DNA of 64,000 nucleotides from Photobacterium phosphoreum (GCF_002954725.1 NZ_MSCQ01000004.1:1-64000); one strand, 5' to 3'. Shown: positions 18,713 to 30,648, counted from the first letter of the stretch. Made by a program: numbers and translations. The notes: a model not told the origin generated them from the letters alone.

Positions 18713-20736
18713 TAGTGTTTCTCCAACTGCGATACAAACGCACGCACTTCTGCTGGTAGCGCCATATCATCACCATATTTTGGAATCACTGGCATTTCAG
18801 CATCCATTAAACGCATGCCTTTATCGGCTTGGTATAATTGCTGCGCGCGAATATAGTTATATTTACGCTGCGTCATACCATCGGCACTCATGCCATCACG
18901 TAAAATAGTCGGACGAATGAAAATCATCAGGTTGGTTTTTTCAGTCTGGTTATTGGTCGAACGGAATAACGCGCCCAATACTGGAATATCACCTAAAATT
19001 GGCACTTTTTGCTCAGACTCAAGTGTCTTCTCTTGCATCAAGCCACCAAGGGCGATCATATTGCCGTCTTTCACCAATACCGATGTTGATAACTCTCGTT
19101 TATCAAACCGAATATCAACCGCACCATTAGCATCGGCAACTTGCGATACCACTTGCTCGATCTTCATCTGTACCGAGTCACCTTCGTTGATTTGCGGGGT
19201 GACTTTAAGCTGAATACCGACATCTTTACGTTCAACGGTAGTAAATGGATTATCGTTATTTGAACCGGTTTGTGAGCCAGTAGTTACCGGTACTTCTTGA
19301 CCCACCGAAAGATTCGCTTCTTGGTTATCAAGCACAGTAATGTTCGGGGTTGATAGCACGTTAACATTACGGTTCGATTGCACTGCGGTAACAAGTGCTG
19401 TCCAGTCACCTAATGCAATCGCTGCCGCTGCACCTTTAACGCCACCTAGGAAGGCAGCCATTGGTGCTAAGTCGCCACTTTCAGTAGTTACGATAGGAGG
19501 TAACTGCTCACCTGTATTTGGATCAGTTCGATTTTGCGTCGTGACTTTATCTTTGCCTTGCTCTTGCGCTGACAATAAACCACCAATCGGCGCACCACTG
19601 TTACCAAACTGAATCACACCGCCATCTTGTGAGCCCCACTGAACCCCTAAGTTAACGCCATCACCTTCTTGAACTTCAACAATCATCGCTTCAATATGCA
19701 CTTGAGCACGACGAATATCGAGTTGAGAAATAATCGACTCTAACCGTTTCATTACATCGGCAGGGGCTGAGATAATTAATGAGTTAGTCGGCGCATGGGC
19801 AGAGATCATAACATCGTCTTTACTTGCGCTTTGACCTTGACCTGCATTGCCTTTGGTCGATGCTTGAACATTTTCAGATACCCCTTTCAGGACATCAACT
19901 AAATCTTCAGCTTTAGCGTATTTAAGATAGAACACGCGACTATTACCACTGACTGCCATCTCTTTATCTAAACGATGGATCAGTTTCTTTAAGCGCTCAC
20001 GCACTTTCGGATCGCCAGAAATCAACACCGAATTAGTGCGCTCATCTGCAACCGCTTTAGGGATTAAAAAGCTTGGGGTCGATTTGGCTTCTGCACTGCT
20101 ATTGAGCGAGTCAATAATGCGCACCATTTCTGATGCCGAGGCGTTATTGAGCGACACTACGGTCACATCTTTGTTACCCGCACGATCCACTCGCTCAATA
20201 ATTTCAGCTAAGCGGTTCACCACCGCAGCACGACCAGTGATCATGATGATATTAGCCGGATCGTAATGGACTACGTTACCTGCACCTGCATTATCATTTA
20301 GCTGGCGTAATAGCGGTGATAATTCACGTACTGAAACATTCTTAACCGCAATAACACGGGTAACAACAGCATCACCGGGAATATTCTTATCATTGGCACC
20401 AACCACCGGAATAGCAGCCGTTTTGGCGTCTTTATCACGAATCACTTTCATGACGCCATCTTCCATGGTGACAACCGCGTAACCATAGACATCAAGCACA
20501 TTAAGGAAGAAACGGTAATACTGTTCTTCGTTCAATAAATCATAACTGCGCACATTCACTTGCCCACGCACTGCGGGATCAATAATAATAGTTTTATGTA
20601 AAGTACGGCCGACAATATTGATGAACTCTTGAATGTCTGTGCCTTTAAAATTAGCACTTAATTCATCTGCCATTGCTTGACTACAAAACAAGCCGCTCGC
20701 TAACAATAGGGCACTTTTACCCATCCATTTTTTCAC
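18712..20736 (-). CDS. gspD: Type II secretion secretin D
   Basis: 674 residues. Signal peptide ends at SQAMA (about residue 23). N0-N3 periplasmic domains precede a secretin core with the conserved [14 protein letters not shown] segment and a C-terminal S-domain that would bind a pilotin. It makes the outer-membrane channel for folded exoproteins such as proteases and chitinases. It follows gspC by 51 bp. Confidence 0.97.
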   Translation of the reverse strand: MKKWMGKSALLLASGLFCSQAMADELSANFKGTDIQEFINIVGRTLHKTIIIDPAVRGQVNVRSYDLLNEEQYYRFFLNVLDVYGYAVVTMEDGVMKVIRDKDAKTAAIPVVGANDKNIPGDAVVTRVIAVKNVSVRELSPLLRQLNDNAGAGNVVHYDPANIIMITGRAAVVNRLAEIIERVDRAGNKDVTVVSLNNASASEMVRIIDSLNSSAEAKSTPSFLIPKAVADERTNSVLISGDPKVRERLKKLIHRLDKEMAVSGNSRVFYLKYAKAEDLVDVLKGVSENVQASTKGNAGQGQSASKDDVMISAHAPTNSLIISAPADVMKRLESIISQLDIRRAQVHIEAMIVEVQEGDGVNLGVQWGSQDGGVIQFGNSGAPIGGLLSAQEQGKDKVTTQNRTDPNTGEQLPPIVTTESGDLAPMAAFLGGVKGAAAAIALGDWTALVTAVQSNRNVNVLSTPNITVLDNQEANLSVGQEVPVTTGSQTGSNNDNPFTTVERKDVGIQLKVTPQINEGDSVQMKIEQVVSQVADANGAVDIRFDKRELSTSVLVKDGNMIALGGLMQEKTLESEQKVPILGDIPVLGALFRSTNNQTEKTNLMIFIRPTILRDGMSADGMTQRKYNYIRAQQLYQADKGMRLMDAEMPVIPKYGDDMALPAEVRAFVSQLEKH

Positions 20737-20787
20737 AAAAAAACTCCTGCTTTATCGCATATTCATTTCAAGCTCAGCACTAAAGTG

Positions 20788-21669
20788 TTATTGCAGCTCA
20801 ATGTGGATATCATGTAACTGACCGTCACGCTCAACCGTCAGTGTAAAATCAGTGGCTGAAGACAACTCACCCCAAAGTTTGGCCATAATTGCAGGATCGG
20901 TAAGGCTATTACCATTTATACTCACTGCAAGATCATTGGCTTTAAGACCCACCTGATCAAATAAAAGTCTATTTTTACCTGGATTGACACGATAGCCTTC
21001 AATTTGGCCATCTTTTTTTACCTGAGATAAGCGGATGTAACTAAATAAGGTTTGTGGCTCAGATAAAATTTCTTGTTTGATTTTGGCTAACTCAGCAGCA
21101 TTATTACTTTGAGTACCTTGCTGTTGAGATGCTACAGCCGTCGCTGATGGTTTAGTGAATTTTAAGCCTTCAAGCATTAACGTTTCATCACGACCATTAT
21201 TACGAATAATAACCCGATCGTTATACACCGCGATTAACGTGGCGCGAGTATTATCAATCACTTCATTAATGCCATAGGTATTTTGTTTACCGTTATTGGT
21301 TACCACGGCTAAAGCTCTTGATGGCGTAGAACTGGCCACCACACCCACTAACGTTAATCGTAATTGAGTTTGTGGTGCATCCTGTTTAACTGGTTTTGTG
21401 GTTACTGGAGTGGCATTGGCTTGATAACGGCCAAACAGATTCAAGCTTAATAATTCATTCACAGGTAATTGTTGTTGAGAAGTATTAACACTTACCGTCA
21501 ATGGCTGCCATCGAGCAACGGCAGGTGATGGTTCAACAAGCGACCACACTAAGCGTCCGGCAATCCAAGCGAATACCACCACTAAAAGACAAGTTAAAAG
21601 ACGCGTAACTGATTGTAATGATAACGGGCGTTTGATTGCAGCTACAGCAAACCACTTTGAAACAGACAT
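20788..21669 (-). CDS. gspC: Type II secretion inner-membrane protein C
   Basis: About 293 residues from the ATG at 21669 (MSVSKWFAVA); ATG codons at 21681 and further upstream are in frame, so the start is uncertain. One membrane helix (LLTCLLVVVFAWIAG), then the homology region (LVGVVASSTPSRALAVV) that contacts the secretin N0 domain, and a C-terminal PDZ-like domain ending HDIHIELQ. First gene of the gspC-N operon; it sets specificity and joins inner to outer membrane parts. Divergent from hslR. Confidence 0.93.
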   Translation of the reverse strand: MSVSKWFAVAAIKRPLSLQSVTRLLTCLLVVVFAWIAGRLVWSLVEPSPAVARWQPLTVSVNTSQQQLPVNELLSLNLFGRYQANATPVTTKPVKQDAPQTQLRLTLVGVVASSTPSRALAVVTNNGKQNTYGINEVIDNTRATLIAVYNDRVIIRNNGRDETLMLEGLKFTKPSATAVASQQQGTQSNNAAELAKIKQEILSEPQTLFSYIRLSQVKKDGQIEGYRVNPGKNRLLFDQVGLKANDLAVSINGNSLTDPAIMAKLWGELSSATDFTLTVERDGQLHDIHIELQ

Positions 21670-21954
21670 AGCAAAATCCATTGTTAAAATACCAACTATC
21701 ATTAAACAAATAAGTACAGTGCAATCGCACCTCAAAAATTGAACTGACTATGATCGCCTGTTCATCACCGAAATACTATTTAATAATCCCGACAAAACAC
21801 CATAGTATCTAAGAATTTCATGATTTTTTGTAATAAATTCTTACTCAATGATTGAAATCCTCGGCTAATATCACCATTTATAATAAATAGTCATATTACT
21901 GCTGCTATCAGCAGGATGTGATAATTTATCGTTTCAGCAAATAAAGGCACCGTG

Positions 21955-22365
21955 ATGGGTCAAAACACCTCTGATATTAAACAGGTTCGTCTTGATAAAT
22001 GGTTATGGGCTGCCCGCTTTTACAAAACACGCTCAATTGCTCGCACCATGATTGACGGCGGTAAAGTGCACTATAATGGCCACCGTTCAAAGCCAAGCAA
22101 AATTATTGAGCTTGGGGCAACGGTAAAATTACGTCAGGGTAACGATGAGAAAATCATTACCATTGAACAAATCTCTGACTGTCGCCGCGGCGCACCAGAA
22201 GCACAACTGCTCTACCAAGAAACAGTTCAAAGTATTGCAACCCGTGAACAAACCGCAAAAATGCGCAAGCTCAATGCTTATGATAATCCAAGCCCCGAAA
22301 AACGGCCGGATAAGAAGCAACGACGTGATATTATGCGGTTCAAAAATATTAACGCATCTGAATAA
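21955..22365 (+). CDS. hslR: Ribosome-associated heat shock protein Hsp15
   Basis: 136 residues from the ATG at 21955; a GTG directly before it is possible, but AAAGG sits 7 nt from the ATG. The S4 RNA-binding domain (VRLDKWLWAARFYKTRS) is followed by a basic C-terminal tail. Hsp15 binds 50S subunits that carry a stalled nascent chain and helps rescue them. It is followed by hslO, as in E. coli. Confidence 0.95.
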   Translation: MGQNTSDIKQVRLDKWLWAARFYKTRSIARTMIDGGKVHYNGHRSKPSKIIELGATVKLRQGNDEKIITIEQISDCRRGAPEAQLLYQETVQSIATREQTAKMRKLNAYDNPSPEKRPDKKQRRDIMRFKNINASE

Positions 22366-22519
22366 ATAACTCAGTGCCAACCTCTTTAAATTAGAATGTC
22401 GAGGGTAAGTGCTTTATCGCAACGGTTTAACCCGCTTTGGTTGCGGCGTTGACTATAAAGTAATTACTGAACGTTTTAGCCTTAATTAGGTTGGCTCTAT
22501 AGCTGGAGAATACATACTC

Positions 22520-23398
22520 ATGACAAACGATAGTTTAAACCGCTACCTTTTCGACGGCGCAGCAGTTCGCGGTGAATTGGTACAATTAGGCCAAACTTAC
22601 CAACAAATTATTGCGGATAAAAACTACCCAGCACCAGTAGCAACATTACTGGGTGAATTATTGGTAGCGACCAGCTTATTAACAGCAACCTTAAAATTTG
22701 AAGGCTCTATTACCGTTCAAGTTCAAGGTGATGGCCCCGTAAGCCTAGCGGTAATTAATGGCGATCATAATCAACAGCTACGTGGCGTAGCGCGTTGGGA
22801 CGGTGAGGTTAAAGCGGGCACCATTCATGACTTAATGGGCAAAGGTCACATGGTGATCACCATTACGCCAATCAAAGGTGAACGTTACCAAGGTGTCGTC
22901 GGTTTAGATGGCGATACGCTGGCTGAATGCTTAGAAAGTTATTTTAAAAATTCAGAGCAACTAAAAACTCGTATCTGGCTCCGTACAGGTGAAATTGAAG
23001 GCCAAGTCAAAGCTGCCGGTATGCTATTACAAATCATGCCAGATGGTACAGGTAGCGAAGGCGACTTTGAACACCTAGCAGCATTAACTGAAACAGTGAA
23101 AGATGAAGAGCTATTTACGCTTGAAGCACAAGATGTGCTGTATCGTCTTTACCACCAAGAACAAGTACAGCTGTTTGAACCACAGGCAGTCAGTTTTGAA
23201 TGTGGCTGCTCGCGCGATCGTAGCTCTGCTGCAATCATGAGTGTTCAACCACAAGAAATTGATAAAATCATTGCTGAAGAAGGCAAAGTGTCACTGCATT
23301 GTGATTACTGCGGTACCAGCTATGACTTTGACAGTATTGATGTAGCCGCACTGCGTGACAATAGCGCTAACACTACAGATAGCGATCAAATTCACTAA
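22520..23398 (+). CDS. hslO: Redox-regulated chaperone Hsp33
   Basis: 292 residues. The C-terminal zinc switch has CGC (ECGCSRD) and CDYC pairs, the CXC...CXXC pattern that binds Zn when reduced and forms two disulfides when oxidised, activating the holdase. Paired with hslR 154 bp upstream and followed by a strong terminator at 23426-23456. Confidence 0.96.
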   Translation: MTNDSLNRYLFDGAAVRGELVQLGQTYQQIIADKNYPAPVATLLGELLVATSLLTATLKFEGSITVQVQGDGPVSLAVINGDHNQQLRGVARWDGEVKAGTIHDLMGKGHMVITITPIKGERYQGVVGLDGDTLAECLESYFKNSEQLKTRIWLRTGEIEGQVKAAGMLLQIMPDGTGSEGDFEHLAALTETVKDEELFTLEAQDVLYRLYHQEQVQLFEPQAVSFECGCSRDRSSAAIMSVQPQEIDKIIAEEGKVSLHCDYCGTSYDFDSIDVAALRDNSANTTDSDQIH

Positions 23399-23425
23399 TT
23401 CGCGTGGTTTCACACCATCATCGTT

Positions 23426-23456
23426 AAGGCCGGCTTATTACGCCGGCTTTTTTTTG
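23426..23456 (+). terminator. Terminator of hslR-hslO
   Basis: GCCGGC-ttattac-GCCGGC stem followed by a long T-run; a classical intrinsic terminator 30 bp after hslO. Confidence 0.92.
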
Positions 23457-23725
23457 TTTTTTTTCGGCCGTCATAGCCACACCGTATATCAATTTATATT
23501 ACAACCTTATTTGTGCTTTTTTTGCAATCATTGAGCACAAATATTGACCACTATCACAACAAATAAATTTTAACATTTCTGCAAAACAAAACACCTCGCA
23601 GTTTCGATAATTTTACCTAAAATTAACACTCTGATGGTCGATTTTTTGATGACCGTCCCTGATTTAGCAACTTAGGGTTGTTAGCATGATTGACAGTTAA
23701 ACAACATCTTACCCTAGGAGCACCA

Positions 23726-25357
23726 ATGATCACTTCTTGTGTCGATAATAAGGTTGCAAACAACATGGATTTATCCCAATACGGTATTACCAATGTTACA
23801 GATGTTATTCGTAACCCGTCCTACGAGGTTCTTTTCAATGAAGAAACCAAACCTGGACTAGAAGGCTATGAGCGCGGAGTTGTTACTGAGTTAGGTGCCG
23901 TATCTGTGGATACAGGTATTTTTACTGGTCGTTCACCACAAGATAAATTTATTGTGCGTGATAACACCACGAAAGATACTCTATGGTGGTCAGATCAAGG
24001 TAAAAATGACAATAAAGCGTTAACGCAAACAGCATGGTTAGATCTTAAAGAATTAGTCACTAATCAACTTTCTAATAAACGTCTTTTTGTCGTTGATGGT
24101 TACTGTGGTACTAACCCAGAAACTCGCCTTCGCATTCGCGTCATTACTGAAGTAGCATGGCAAGCACACTTTGTAAAAAACATGTTTATTCGCCCAACAG
24201 AGGCTGAGCTTGACAACTTCGAACCTGATTTTGTAATCATGAATGGTTCTAAGTGCACCAACCCTAAGTGGCAAGAGCACGGCATGAATTCTGAAAACTT
24301 TACGGTTTTCAACCTCAGTGAAAAGATGCAACTGATTGGTGGTACATGGTACGGCGGTGAAATGAAGAAAGGTATGTTCGCGATGATGAACTACTTTTTA
24401 CCCCTACAAGGCATTGCATCAATGCACTGTTCTGCCAACATGAACAACGAAGGTGAGGTTGCAGTATTCTTTGGCCTTTCTGGCACCGGTAAAACAACCT
24501 TATCAACCGATCCTAAACGCGCGCTAATCGGTGATGATGAGCACGGTTGGGATGACAACGGTGTGTTTAACTTTGAAGGTGGCTGCTACGCAAAAACCAT
24601 CAACCTATCAAAAGAAGCAGAACCTGATATCTACAATGCGATTCGTCGCGATGCACTACTAGAGAACGTTACTGTCCGTAATGATGGTTCAATTAATTTT
24701 GATGATAATTCAAAAACTGAAAACACCCGTGTTTCTTACCCTATTTATCATATTGAAAACATTGTTAAGCCTGTATCAAAAGGCGGTCATGCTAATAAAG
24801 TGATCTTCTTATCTGCTGATGCATTCGGAGTATTACCTCCAGTTTCTAAACTAACGCCTGAGCAAACTAAATACCATTTCCTATCTGGCTTTACCGCTAA
24901 ATTAGCCGGTACTGAGCGCGGAATTACTGAACCAACACCAACCTTCTCAGCCTGTTTTGGTAATGCCTTCTTAACATTACACCCAACTCAGTATGCTGAA
25001 GTATTAGTTAAACGTATGGAAGATGCAGGGGCTGAAGCTTACCTTGTAAATACTGGCTGGAATGGCACTGGTAAGCGTATTTCAATTCAAGATACGCGCG
25101 CAATTATTGATGCGATCCTTGATGGTTCAATTGATAAAGCAAATACCAAGCAAATCCCGATCTTTAATCTAACGATTCCAACATCATTACCTGGCGTTGA
25201 TCCAACGATTCTTGACCCACGTGATACTTACACTGATCCACTCCAGTGGCAAAGCAAAGCTGAAGATTTAGCTGATCGCTTTATTACCAATTTTGATAAG
25301 TACACTGATACTCAAGAAGGCCAGCAGTTAGTCGCAGCAGGTCCACAACTCGGTTAA
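23726..25357 (+). CDS. pckA: Phosphoenolpyruvate carboxykinase (ATP)
   Basis: Converts oxaloacetate to PEP in gluconeogenesis. I start it at the ATG at 23726 (543 residues), because TAGGAG lies 6-7 nt before it; an upstream TTG in frame has no ribosome site. P-loop [11 protein letters not shown], the GDDEHGW metal site and the [15 protein letters not shown] segment are all present. Upstream, at 23543-23558, ATTGA-N6-TCACA is a half-perfect CRP-like site that fits catabolite control, though this is weak. A terminator follows at 25384-25415. Confidence 0.96.
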   Translation: MITSCVDNKVANNMDLSQYGITNVTDVIRNPSYEVLFNEETKPGLEGYERGVVTELGAVSVDTGIFTGRSPQDKFIVRDNTTKDTLWWSDQGKNDNKALTQTAWLDLKELVTNQLSNKRLFVVDGYCGTNPETRLRIRVITEVAWQAHFVKNMFIRPTEAELDNFEPDFVIMNGSKCTNPKWQEHGMNSENFTVFNLSEKMQLIGGTWYGGEMKKGMFAMMNYFLPLQGIASMHCSANMNNEGEVAVFFGLSGTGKTTLSTDPKRALIGDDEHGWDDNGVFNFEGGCYAKTINLSKEAEPDIYNAIRRDALLENVTVRNDGSINFDDNSKTENTRVSYPIYHIENIVKPVSKGGHANKVIFLSADAFGVLPPVSKLTPEQTKYHFLSGFTAKLAGTERGITEPTPTFSACFGNAFLTLHPTQYAEVLVKRMEDAGAEAYLVNTGWNGTGKRISIQDTRAIIDAILDGSIDKANTKQIPIFNLTIPTSLPGVDPTILDPRDTYTDPLQWQSKAEDLADRFITNFDKYTDTQEGQQLVAAGPQLG

Positions 25358-25383
25358 TCTCACTCCTCATTGGGTTACCCGTT

Positions 25384-25415
25384 AACAGCCTCTTTTATTA
25401 GAGGCTGTTTTTTAT
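25384..25415 (+). terminator. Terminator of pckA
   Basis: AACAGCCTC-(7-8 nt loop)-GAGGCTGTT followed by TTTTT, 27 bp after the pckA stop. Confidence 0.92.
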
Positions 25416-25519
25416 CCCCTCTAATCTCCCCCCTCAAAGCCCTTGCTAAAAAATGGTTTTTCCACCACTCTCAACATGCCATTACAGTGATATGACACAT
25501 CAGATTACGAGGAAATTTT

Positions 25520-27541
25520 ATGCGGCTGCTTAGCAAATTAATGCTTATTTTTGTGTTAATTATCGTGGTGACTTTAACCACTATCATCGGGATATTACAC
25601 ACGCGTTATAATCAGCCACTGGTTAATTTGATCCTTGCTCAAGTCTCGCCTTACCAAGTGTCGGCCAAAAAAATTGATTACGATATTCGTACTCCCTACC
25701 AACTACGATTTGAACATGTTGAAATCACTGACAATCAACAAGTACTCATTCATGCTGATAGCATTCAATTATGGCTATCCAAACACAGTATAACGGGTGA
25801 TAAATTAGTGTTTGATGGCGTGCAAATTAATAATATCACCTCAGCCAATATGCCGTTATTAACCACATTACCGCCATTCACTATCAAACGATTAGTACTT
25901 AATAACACCAATCTAAACACGCCAACATTTGCGATTAAGCATGGTTTAATTCAAATGGATAATTGGCAAACACCTACCGCTAACACTCCGTGGTGGCAGA
26001 GTTTTAATGGCAGCTTAAAAATGAGTGCCACTAATATAAGATGGCATCAAGTAGCGTTACAGCAGGTACTGATCAATGCCAATAAACATGACCAACAATG
26101 GCAATTTAAAGGCATCTCAGGGCTGTGGCAACAAGCAAAAATCACTGCCCAAGCACAGTTCAATAATGCCAATCACAGTTTAACTATCGACCAACTCACC
26201 GTTAATCAATTTCGATTACAAGACCAACAATTACTCAATGATTGGCAACAACAATTCACATCGCAGACAATGCCCTTTAAAGCCATCACATTAAAACGCT
26301 TAGATGTGGTTAATAGCAGCATTGAATTACCGCAATGGGGAGCGGATGATATTAATTTATCGTTAGACAATTGGCAGTGGCCACAAAACTACTGGCAGCA
26401 ACAAAATAGTCGTTTGTCGTTCAGTGCTAGTCATGCGCAATGGCAGCAACTTAACTTTGAACAACCTTTAGCTGAATTACAATTTATGCCCCAACAAATC
26501 ATCAGCCATGGTATATCAGCACAAATACTGAATGGGTTTGTGCGTGTTGATGGCTGGATAGATCCCCAACAATTATTTATCAGCGACTTAAAAGCCAGCG
26601 GTATTAAATGGTTTATAGATAAAGATTGGCCACAAACGTGGCAACAATGGCAGCAAAAATACACTGATATTATCGTCAAAAAACTCAATATTAATAATAG
26701 TCAGATCACTTCATCAGCATCGACAATGCCGTTTCAACTCGCAGGGATTGATATCAATGCCAAAAATGCAGTGCTCAAACAAAATAATCAGTGGGGATTA
26801 TGGCAAGGAAATATTGACGCTGACTTAGGTTTTGGCAGTATCAATCAAGTGGTTATCAACCAAGCCATTGCCACCATGCACAGTAACGCCGGTCAATGGC
26901 AGTTAGATAAATTAGTGTTGCCGTTTAATCATGGTATGTTAAAAGCACGCGCTAGGATCTCACTTGATGATCCACAGCGTCCATGGCAATTAACCCTCAT
27001 AGGCGATACCGTACCTGCCCAAACCCTATCGCAATGGCTATCATTACCGCTACCACTGACAGGGGTTATTGATACTCAAATAAAACTTCATGGTCAGGCG
27101 GGTACTCAGGCTGATTTTAAGACGCACTTAAATGGCACTGCTCACGTCGATTTTCGCCAGTTAGCATTAACGAACATGACCCCGCAACAATTATTCACCC
27201 ACTGGCAACAACCGCATTTTGCAGCGATTAACCCACCAGCCAAGACAGCAGCATCATCGTTACCACTAACGGCCACACCACTGACACTAACGGCACAAGA
27301 TGGCACCATCCAATTACCACCGACAACAATCACCGCGAATAATTTTGCGATAAAGTTTAATAGCCACTGGAGCTTAGCCAATTCTGAACAGCAACAATTC
27401 CAACTTGAATTAACTACCGGCTGCCAACAACTGATCCGTTCATGGGATCACGGTGTTTCAACCGCTACCGTTGATTCATCATGTACGGGTAGCACTAAAT
27501 ATGTTCCTGTAAACGTTGAGGATACCGCTTTACCACATTGA
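25520..27541 (+). CDS. AsmA family envelope protein
   Basis: 673 residues. One N-terminal membrane anchor (LMLIFVLIIVVTLTTIIGIL) and a long periplasmic region rich in beta-strand repeats, Gln and Trp, as in AsmA/TamB-like lipid-transfer proteins. The C-terminal domain (about 470-640) best resembles AsmA. The family is thought to move phospholipids to the outer membrane; the specific role here is inferred. GAGGAAA precedes the ATG. The last 31 codons lie antisense to the 3' end of fabY (94-nt convergent overlap). Confidence 0.85.
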   Translation: MRLLSKLMLIFVLIIVVTLTTIIGILHTRYNQPLVNLILAQVSPYQVSAKKIDYDIRTPYQLRFEHVEITDNQQVLIHADSIQLWLSKHSITGDKLVFDGVQINNITSANMPLLTTLPPFTIKRLVLNNTNLNTPTFAIKHGLIQMDNWQTPTANTPWWQSFNGSLKMSATNIRWHQVALQQVLINANKHDQQWQFKGISGLWQQAKITAQAQFNNANHSLTIDQLTVNQFRLQDQQLLNDWQQQFTSQTMPFKAITLKRLDVVNSSIELPQWGADDINLSLDNWQWPQNYWQQQNSRLSFSASHAQWQQLNFEQPLAELQFMPQQIISHGISAQILNGFVRVDGWIDPQQLFISDLKASGIKWFIDKDWPQTWQQWQQKYTDIIVKKLNINNSQITSSASTMPFQLAGIDINAKNAVLKQNNQWGLWQGNIDADLGFGSINQVVINQAIATMHSNAGQWQLDKLVLPFNHGMLKARARISLDDPQRPWQLTLIGDTVPAQTLSQWLSLPLPLTGVIDTQIKLHGQAGTQADFKTHLNGTAHVDFRQLALTNMTPQQLFTHWQQPHFAAINPPAKTAASSLPLTATPLTLTAQDGTIQLPPTTITANNFAIKFNSHWSLANSEQQQFQLELTTGCQQLIRSWDHGVSTATVDSSCTGSTKYVPVNVEDTALPH

Positions 27542-28377
27542 ACATTCACATCTACTGTTACCCGTCCTTTACGCCCTTGAGTAATACGATCAAAATCACC
27601 GTGTAAATGTTCAAGGGTGGTGACGGCAATTGGACGTTCAGTAACCGGGGCAGAATAACGAATGTGGCTATCAACCAAAATAATATTACCTTGCAAGCCA
27701 CGCTCTTTAAGTAGTAACCAAATAAAGCCCCATCCGGCTAGGGTTGCCATGGTAAAAATACTACCAGCAAACATAAATTCATTCGGATTAAGGTTGGCAT
27801 TAAACAGTGCGCTGACTTCAAACCGATAGCCGGTATATTGATTGATCTTAATGCCCATTTTATCACTAATGGGTATTTGGCTTTGCCACAATGCTTGTAA
27901 CTCCTGACACCATTGTGGCTGACGAGCAACATCCGTTAATGGCGGTAACAACTTAACCATCTGTTGGTGCCGCATTGGACCATGCGCATCACTCAATTCA
28001 CCACGGCTCTCAAAGCCATTTTTAATATAAAATGGAATCGCTGCTTCGCGGGCATTACACACTAAGCGCTTAGCGCCATCATAACGCGCCAATGATTCCA
28101 GAGCCATTAACACCATTCCGCCTAACCCTTGATGGCGCACCGCCGCATCAACTGCCATATAACGCACTTGACCCTCATTATCCGGCGTAACATACACACG
28201 TCCAATGGCGACCACGTTATCATGACTATCAACTAACATGCGGTGAGCACTGACATCATCATAAGCATCACGCTCAGAGCCCAACGGCATTTGCCACGGC
28301 TGACGCAGCATTTGCCAACGAAAATGATAATACCGGGCAAGCTGTGATTCTGTTTGCGGAGTGACTAATCGAAACAT
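27448..28377 (-). CDS. fabY: Bifunctional GNAT acetyltransferase / hotdog-fold thioesterase (FabY, YiiD)
   Basis: 309 residues: N-terminal GNAT domain (about 1-145; VRYMAVDAAVRHQGLGGMVL is the acetyl-CoA site) and C-terminal hotdog domain (about 155-300) related to thioesterases. E. coli YiiD/FabY has the same architecture and has been linked to fatty acid initiation. It lies downstream of dtd and yihY, the same order as in E. coli. Its last ~30 residues, a hotdog strand, are encoded opposite the AsmA-like gene end. Confidence 0.9.
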   Translation of the reverse strand: MFRLVTPQTESQLARYYHFRWQMLRQPWQMPLGSERDAYDDVSAHRMLVDSHDNVVAIGRVYVTPDNEGQVRYMAVDAAVRHQGLGGMVLMALESLARYDGAKRLVCNAREAAIPFYIKNGFESRGELSDAHGPMRHQQMVKLLPPLTDVARQPQWCQELQALWQSQIPISDKMGIKINQYTGYRFEVSALFNANLNPNEFMFAGSIFTMATLAGWGFIWLLLKERGLQGNIILVDSHIRYSAPVTERPIAVTTLEHLHGDFDRITQGRKGRVTVDVNVQCGKAVSSTFTGTYLVLPVHDESTVAVETP

Positions 28378-28436
28378 CCATTTCCTCTCTTCTTAATCAT
28401 CGACAGCGATTATGCGTTTAAATACAAATAGAACCG

Positions 28437-28874
28437 CTAGACCTGTAACCAAAATGTCACTGGGCCATCATTAACCAATGCGACTTTCATATCTGCACCA
28501 AAAATACCGGTTTCGGTTGCGATCGGTTGTGCCTTACATTGTTCGACAAAATATTGGTACAAGCGTTCCGCTTCTACAGGTGCGGCACCGGCTGAAAATC
28601 CTGGGCGCATGCCTTTTTTAGTATCGGCAGCCAACGTAAACTGTGACACCACTAACACGCTACCATTCGCTTGCTGAACATTAAGGTTCATTTTATCGTC
28701 AGCATCACTGAAGATTCGATAACCCAGCACTTTATCACGTAACTTTTGCGCTTTGGCTTCATCATCGCCTTTTTCAACCCCTAATAGCACTAATAAGCCA
28801 TTACCAATAGCGCCTGTTATTTCCCCTTCGACGGTAACACTGGCTTCACTCACTCGTTGAATTAGCGCAATCAT
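28437..28874 (-). CDS. dtd: D-aminoacyl-tRNA deacylase
   Basis: 145 residues, the standard length. It hydrolyses D-amino acids (and glycine mischarged on tRNA-Ala) from tRNA. Signature motifs SQFTLAAD and the C-terminal GPVTF, both of which form the chiral proofreading site, are present. One-base overlap with the yihY stop. Confidence 0.97.
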   Translation of the reverse strand: MIALIQRVSEASVTVEGEITGAIGNGLLVLLGVEKGDDEAKAQKLRDKVLGYRIFSDADDKMNLNVQQANGSVLVVSQFTLAADTKKGMRPGFSAGAAPVEAERLYQYFVEQCKAQPIATETGIFGADMKVALVNDGPVTFWLQV

Positions 28875-29803
28875 TATTGTTCCTTATTATTGGTTGAATC
28901 ATGGTCACTGTTTGTCACCATTGTCATTATTTGTGATCGAGATGGGCTAACATCCCAAAAACCACGTTCACCTAAACTGGCCGTGATCTCAGCCCCAAGC
29001 AATACAATACACCAACATAAATACACCCACACAAACAAAATAGGGATCACCGACAATGCGCCATAAATCATTTGGTAAGAATGAAAATGCGCTAAATAAA
29101 TCACAAAGCCTTTTTTACTTAATTCAAATAAAATACTGCTACACAATGCGCCTATCAGTGCATGTTTGAACTGTACTTTACAATTAGGCACTAACGCATA
29201 AAGCAATAAAAATGCCAAGCCCGACATCATTGACGGCAACCATTGCAATGACTGCTGTACCACCCCATGCAATGTACGATGATCGAGTAATGCCAATGAG
29301 CCTAAGTATGAACTTAGCGCAAGACTAGAACCCAATAGAATAGGACCTAAAGTGAGAATCATCCAATACACCGCCAATGAGATTATCCAACGACGTTTTT
29401 TCTTTACTCGCCAAATATAATTGAGGGATTTATCAATTGAAGATATAAGCATCATTGCGACGACAAATAATGCTCCAATGCCAACCACTGTCATTTTGCC
29501 CGCATTAACAACAAACTCATTTAAATAAGTGGTTACCACCGCACCAGCTGCTGGCACAAAATTAGTAATCACAAACTGTTGTACCTGAGTACCTGCGCCC
29601 GCAAAAGCAGGAATCGCTGACAAAGCCGACACCACTACGGTTAACAACGGCACTAATGACAATAAAGTCACATAAGCCATTGATCCTGCAGTGACAGTTA
29701 AACGGTCATGGTTCACACGCTGGATTAAATAACCAAAATATTCCATTATTCGCGGCAGCCGTTGCCACAGCACAAGTTTCACAGGTTGTTTTTTGTCAGC
29801 CAT
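28874..29803 (-). CDS. yihY: YihY/BrkB family inner-membrane protein
   Basis: 309 residues with about six membrane helices and the family's [15 protein letters not shown] and LVPNCKV segments. Once suggested to be RNase BN (rbn), but that activity belongs to another gene; the true role is unclear. It heads the yihY-dtd-fabY operon. Confidence 0.93.
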   Translation of the reverse strand: MADKKQPVKLVLWQRLPRIMEYFGYLIQRVNHDRLTVTAGSMAYVTLLSLVPLLTVVVSALSAIPAFAGAGTQVQQFVITNFVPAAGAVVTTYLNEFVVNAGKMTVVGIGALFVVAMMLISSIDKSLNYIWRVKKKRRWIISLAVYWMILTLGPILLGSSLALSSYLGSLALLDHRTLHGVVQQSLQWLPSMMSGLAFLLLYALVPNCKVQFKHALIGALCSSILFELSKKGFVIYLAHFHSYQMIYGALSVIPILFVWVYLCWCIVLLGAEITASLGERGFWDVSPSRSQIMTMVTNSDHDSTNNKEQ

Positions 29804-29949
29804 AATAGAATGTTGTACCTATACGTTATGGAAAACAGCCATGCGAACATTACATGCTGTACTCGCCTTTTATTCATCAAGATCGTTACCTTAGCACGCC
29901 ATGGTAATGTCATTAGTTGTTATTTTTCATGTCTCACCAAGGAGAAAAA

Positions 29950-30588
29950 ATGCCTTATTTTATTGCGATATTTTTAAGTGTCAGCCTACTGTCTGGCTGT
30001 CAAAGTGCCTATTACTCAGCGATGGAAAAAGTCGGCGTTTATAAACGCGATATCATGGTTGATCGGGTTGAAGATGCTAACCAAGCCCAGCAAAACGCCC
30101 AAAAACAATTTACCAGCGCCCTTGAAGGTCTAAAAGCACTGAATCAATTTGATGGCGGAGAGCTTGAATCAGCTTATCAAGATATTGATAGCCAATATCA
30201 ACGTAGTGAAGCGGCAGTTAATAACGTTAATGATCGCATTGTAGCAATTGAAGATGTGGCCAATGCGATGTTTGATGAGTGGCAACAGGAACTGTCATTG
30301 TATAAAAGCGCGACCCTCAAACGCGATAGTCAACGTAAATTACAAACCACAAAAGCCTCTTACAATAAAATGTTAACCGCCATGAAACGCGCTGAGAAGA
30401 AGATGGAGCCTGTTTTAGACACTTTACGTGATAACACCCTTTATTTGAAACATAACCTCAATGCAGCAGCTATCGGCTCACTCCAAGGGCAATTTAATTC
30501 ACTACAAACTGAGATTTCTCACGCTATTCGAGATATGAACAGCGCCATTGCTGAATCAAATCGCTTTATTGGCCATTTGAAAAAGTAA
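29950..30588 (+). CDS. DUF2959 family lipoprotein
   Basis: 212 residues from the ATG at 29950, chosen because AAGGAG lies 7 nt upstream. A short signal peptide ends in the lipobox LLSGC, so it should be lipidated (Gln after Cys favours the outer membrane). The rest is strongly helical with coiled-coil character (residues about 40-200). The DUF2959 function is unknown to me. It is divergent from yihY and ends at a strong terminator. Confidence 0.88.
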   Translation: MPYFIAIFLSVSLLSGCQSAYYSAMEKVGVYKRDIMVDRVEDANQAQQNAQKQFTSALEGLKALNQFDGGELESAYQDIDSQYQRSEAAVNNVNDRIVAIEDVANAMFDEWQQELSLYKSATLKRDSQRKLQTTKASYNKMLTAMKRAEKKMEPVLDTLRDNTLYLKHNLNAAAIGSLQGQFNSLQTEISHAIRDMNSAIAESNRFIGHLKK

Positions 30589-30615
30589 TCAGCACTATTG
30601 CTATAATGTAGCCAT

Positions 30616-30648
30616 AAAAAAGAGCTAACAAGGTTAGCTCTTTTTTTG
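30616..30648. terminator. Bidirectional terminator after the DUF2959 gene
   Basis: AAGAGCTAAC-aag-GTTAGCTCTT with A-run on one side and seven T residues on the other. Confidence 0.92.

Noticed and set aside
23543..23558. CRP-like site upstream of pckA as a separate feature
   Set aside because: Only one half-site is good (TCACA); kept as a remark in the pckA entry, not called.
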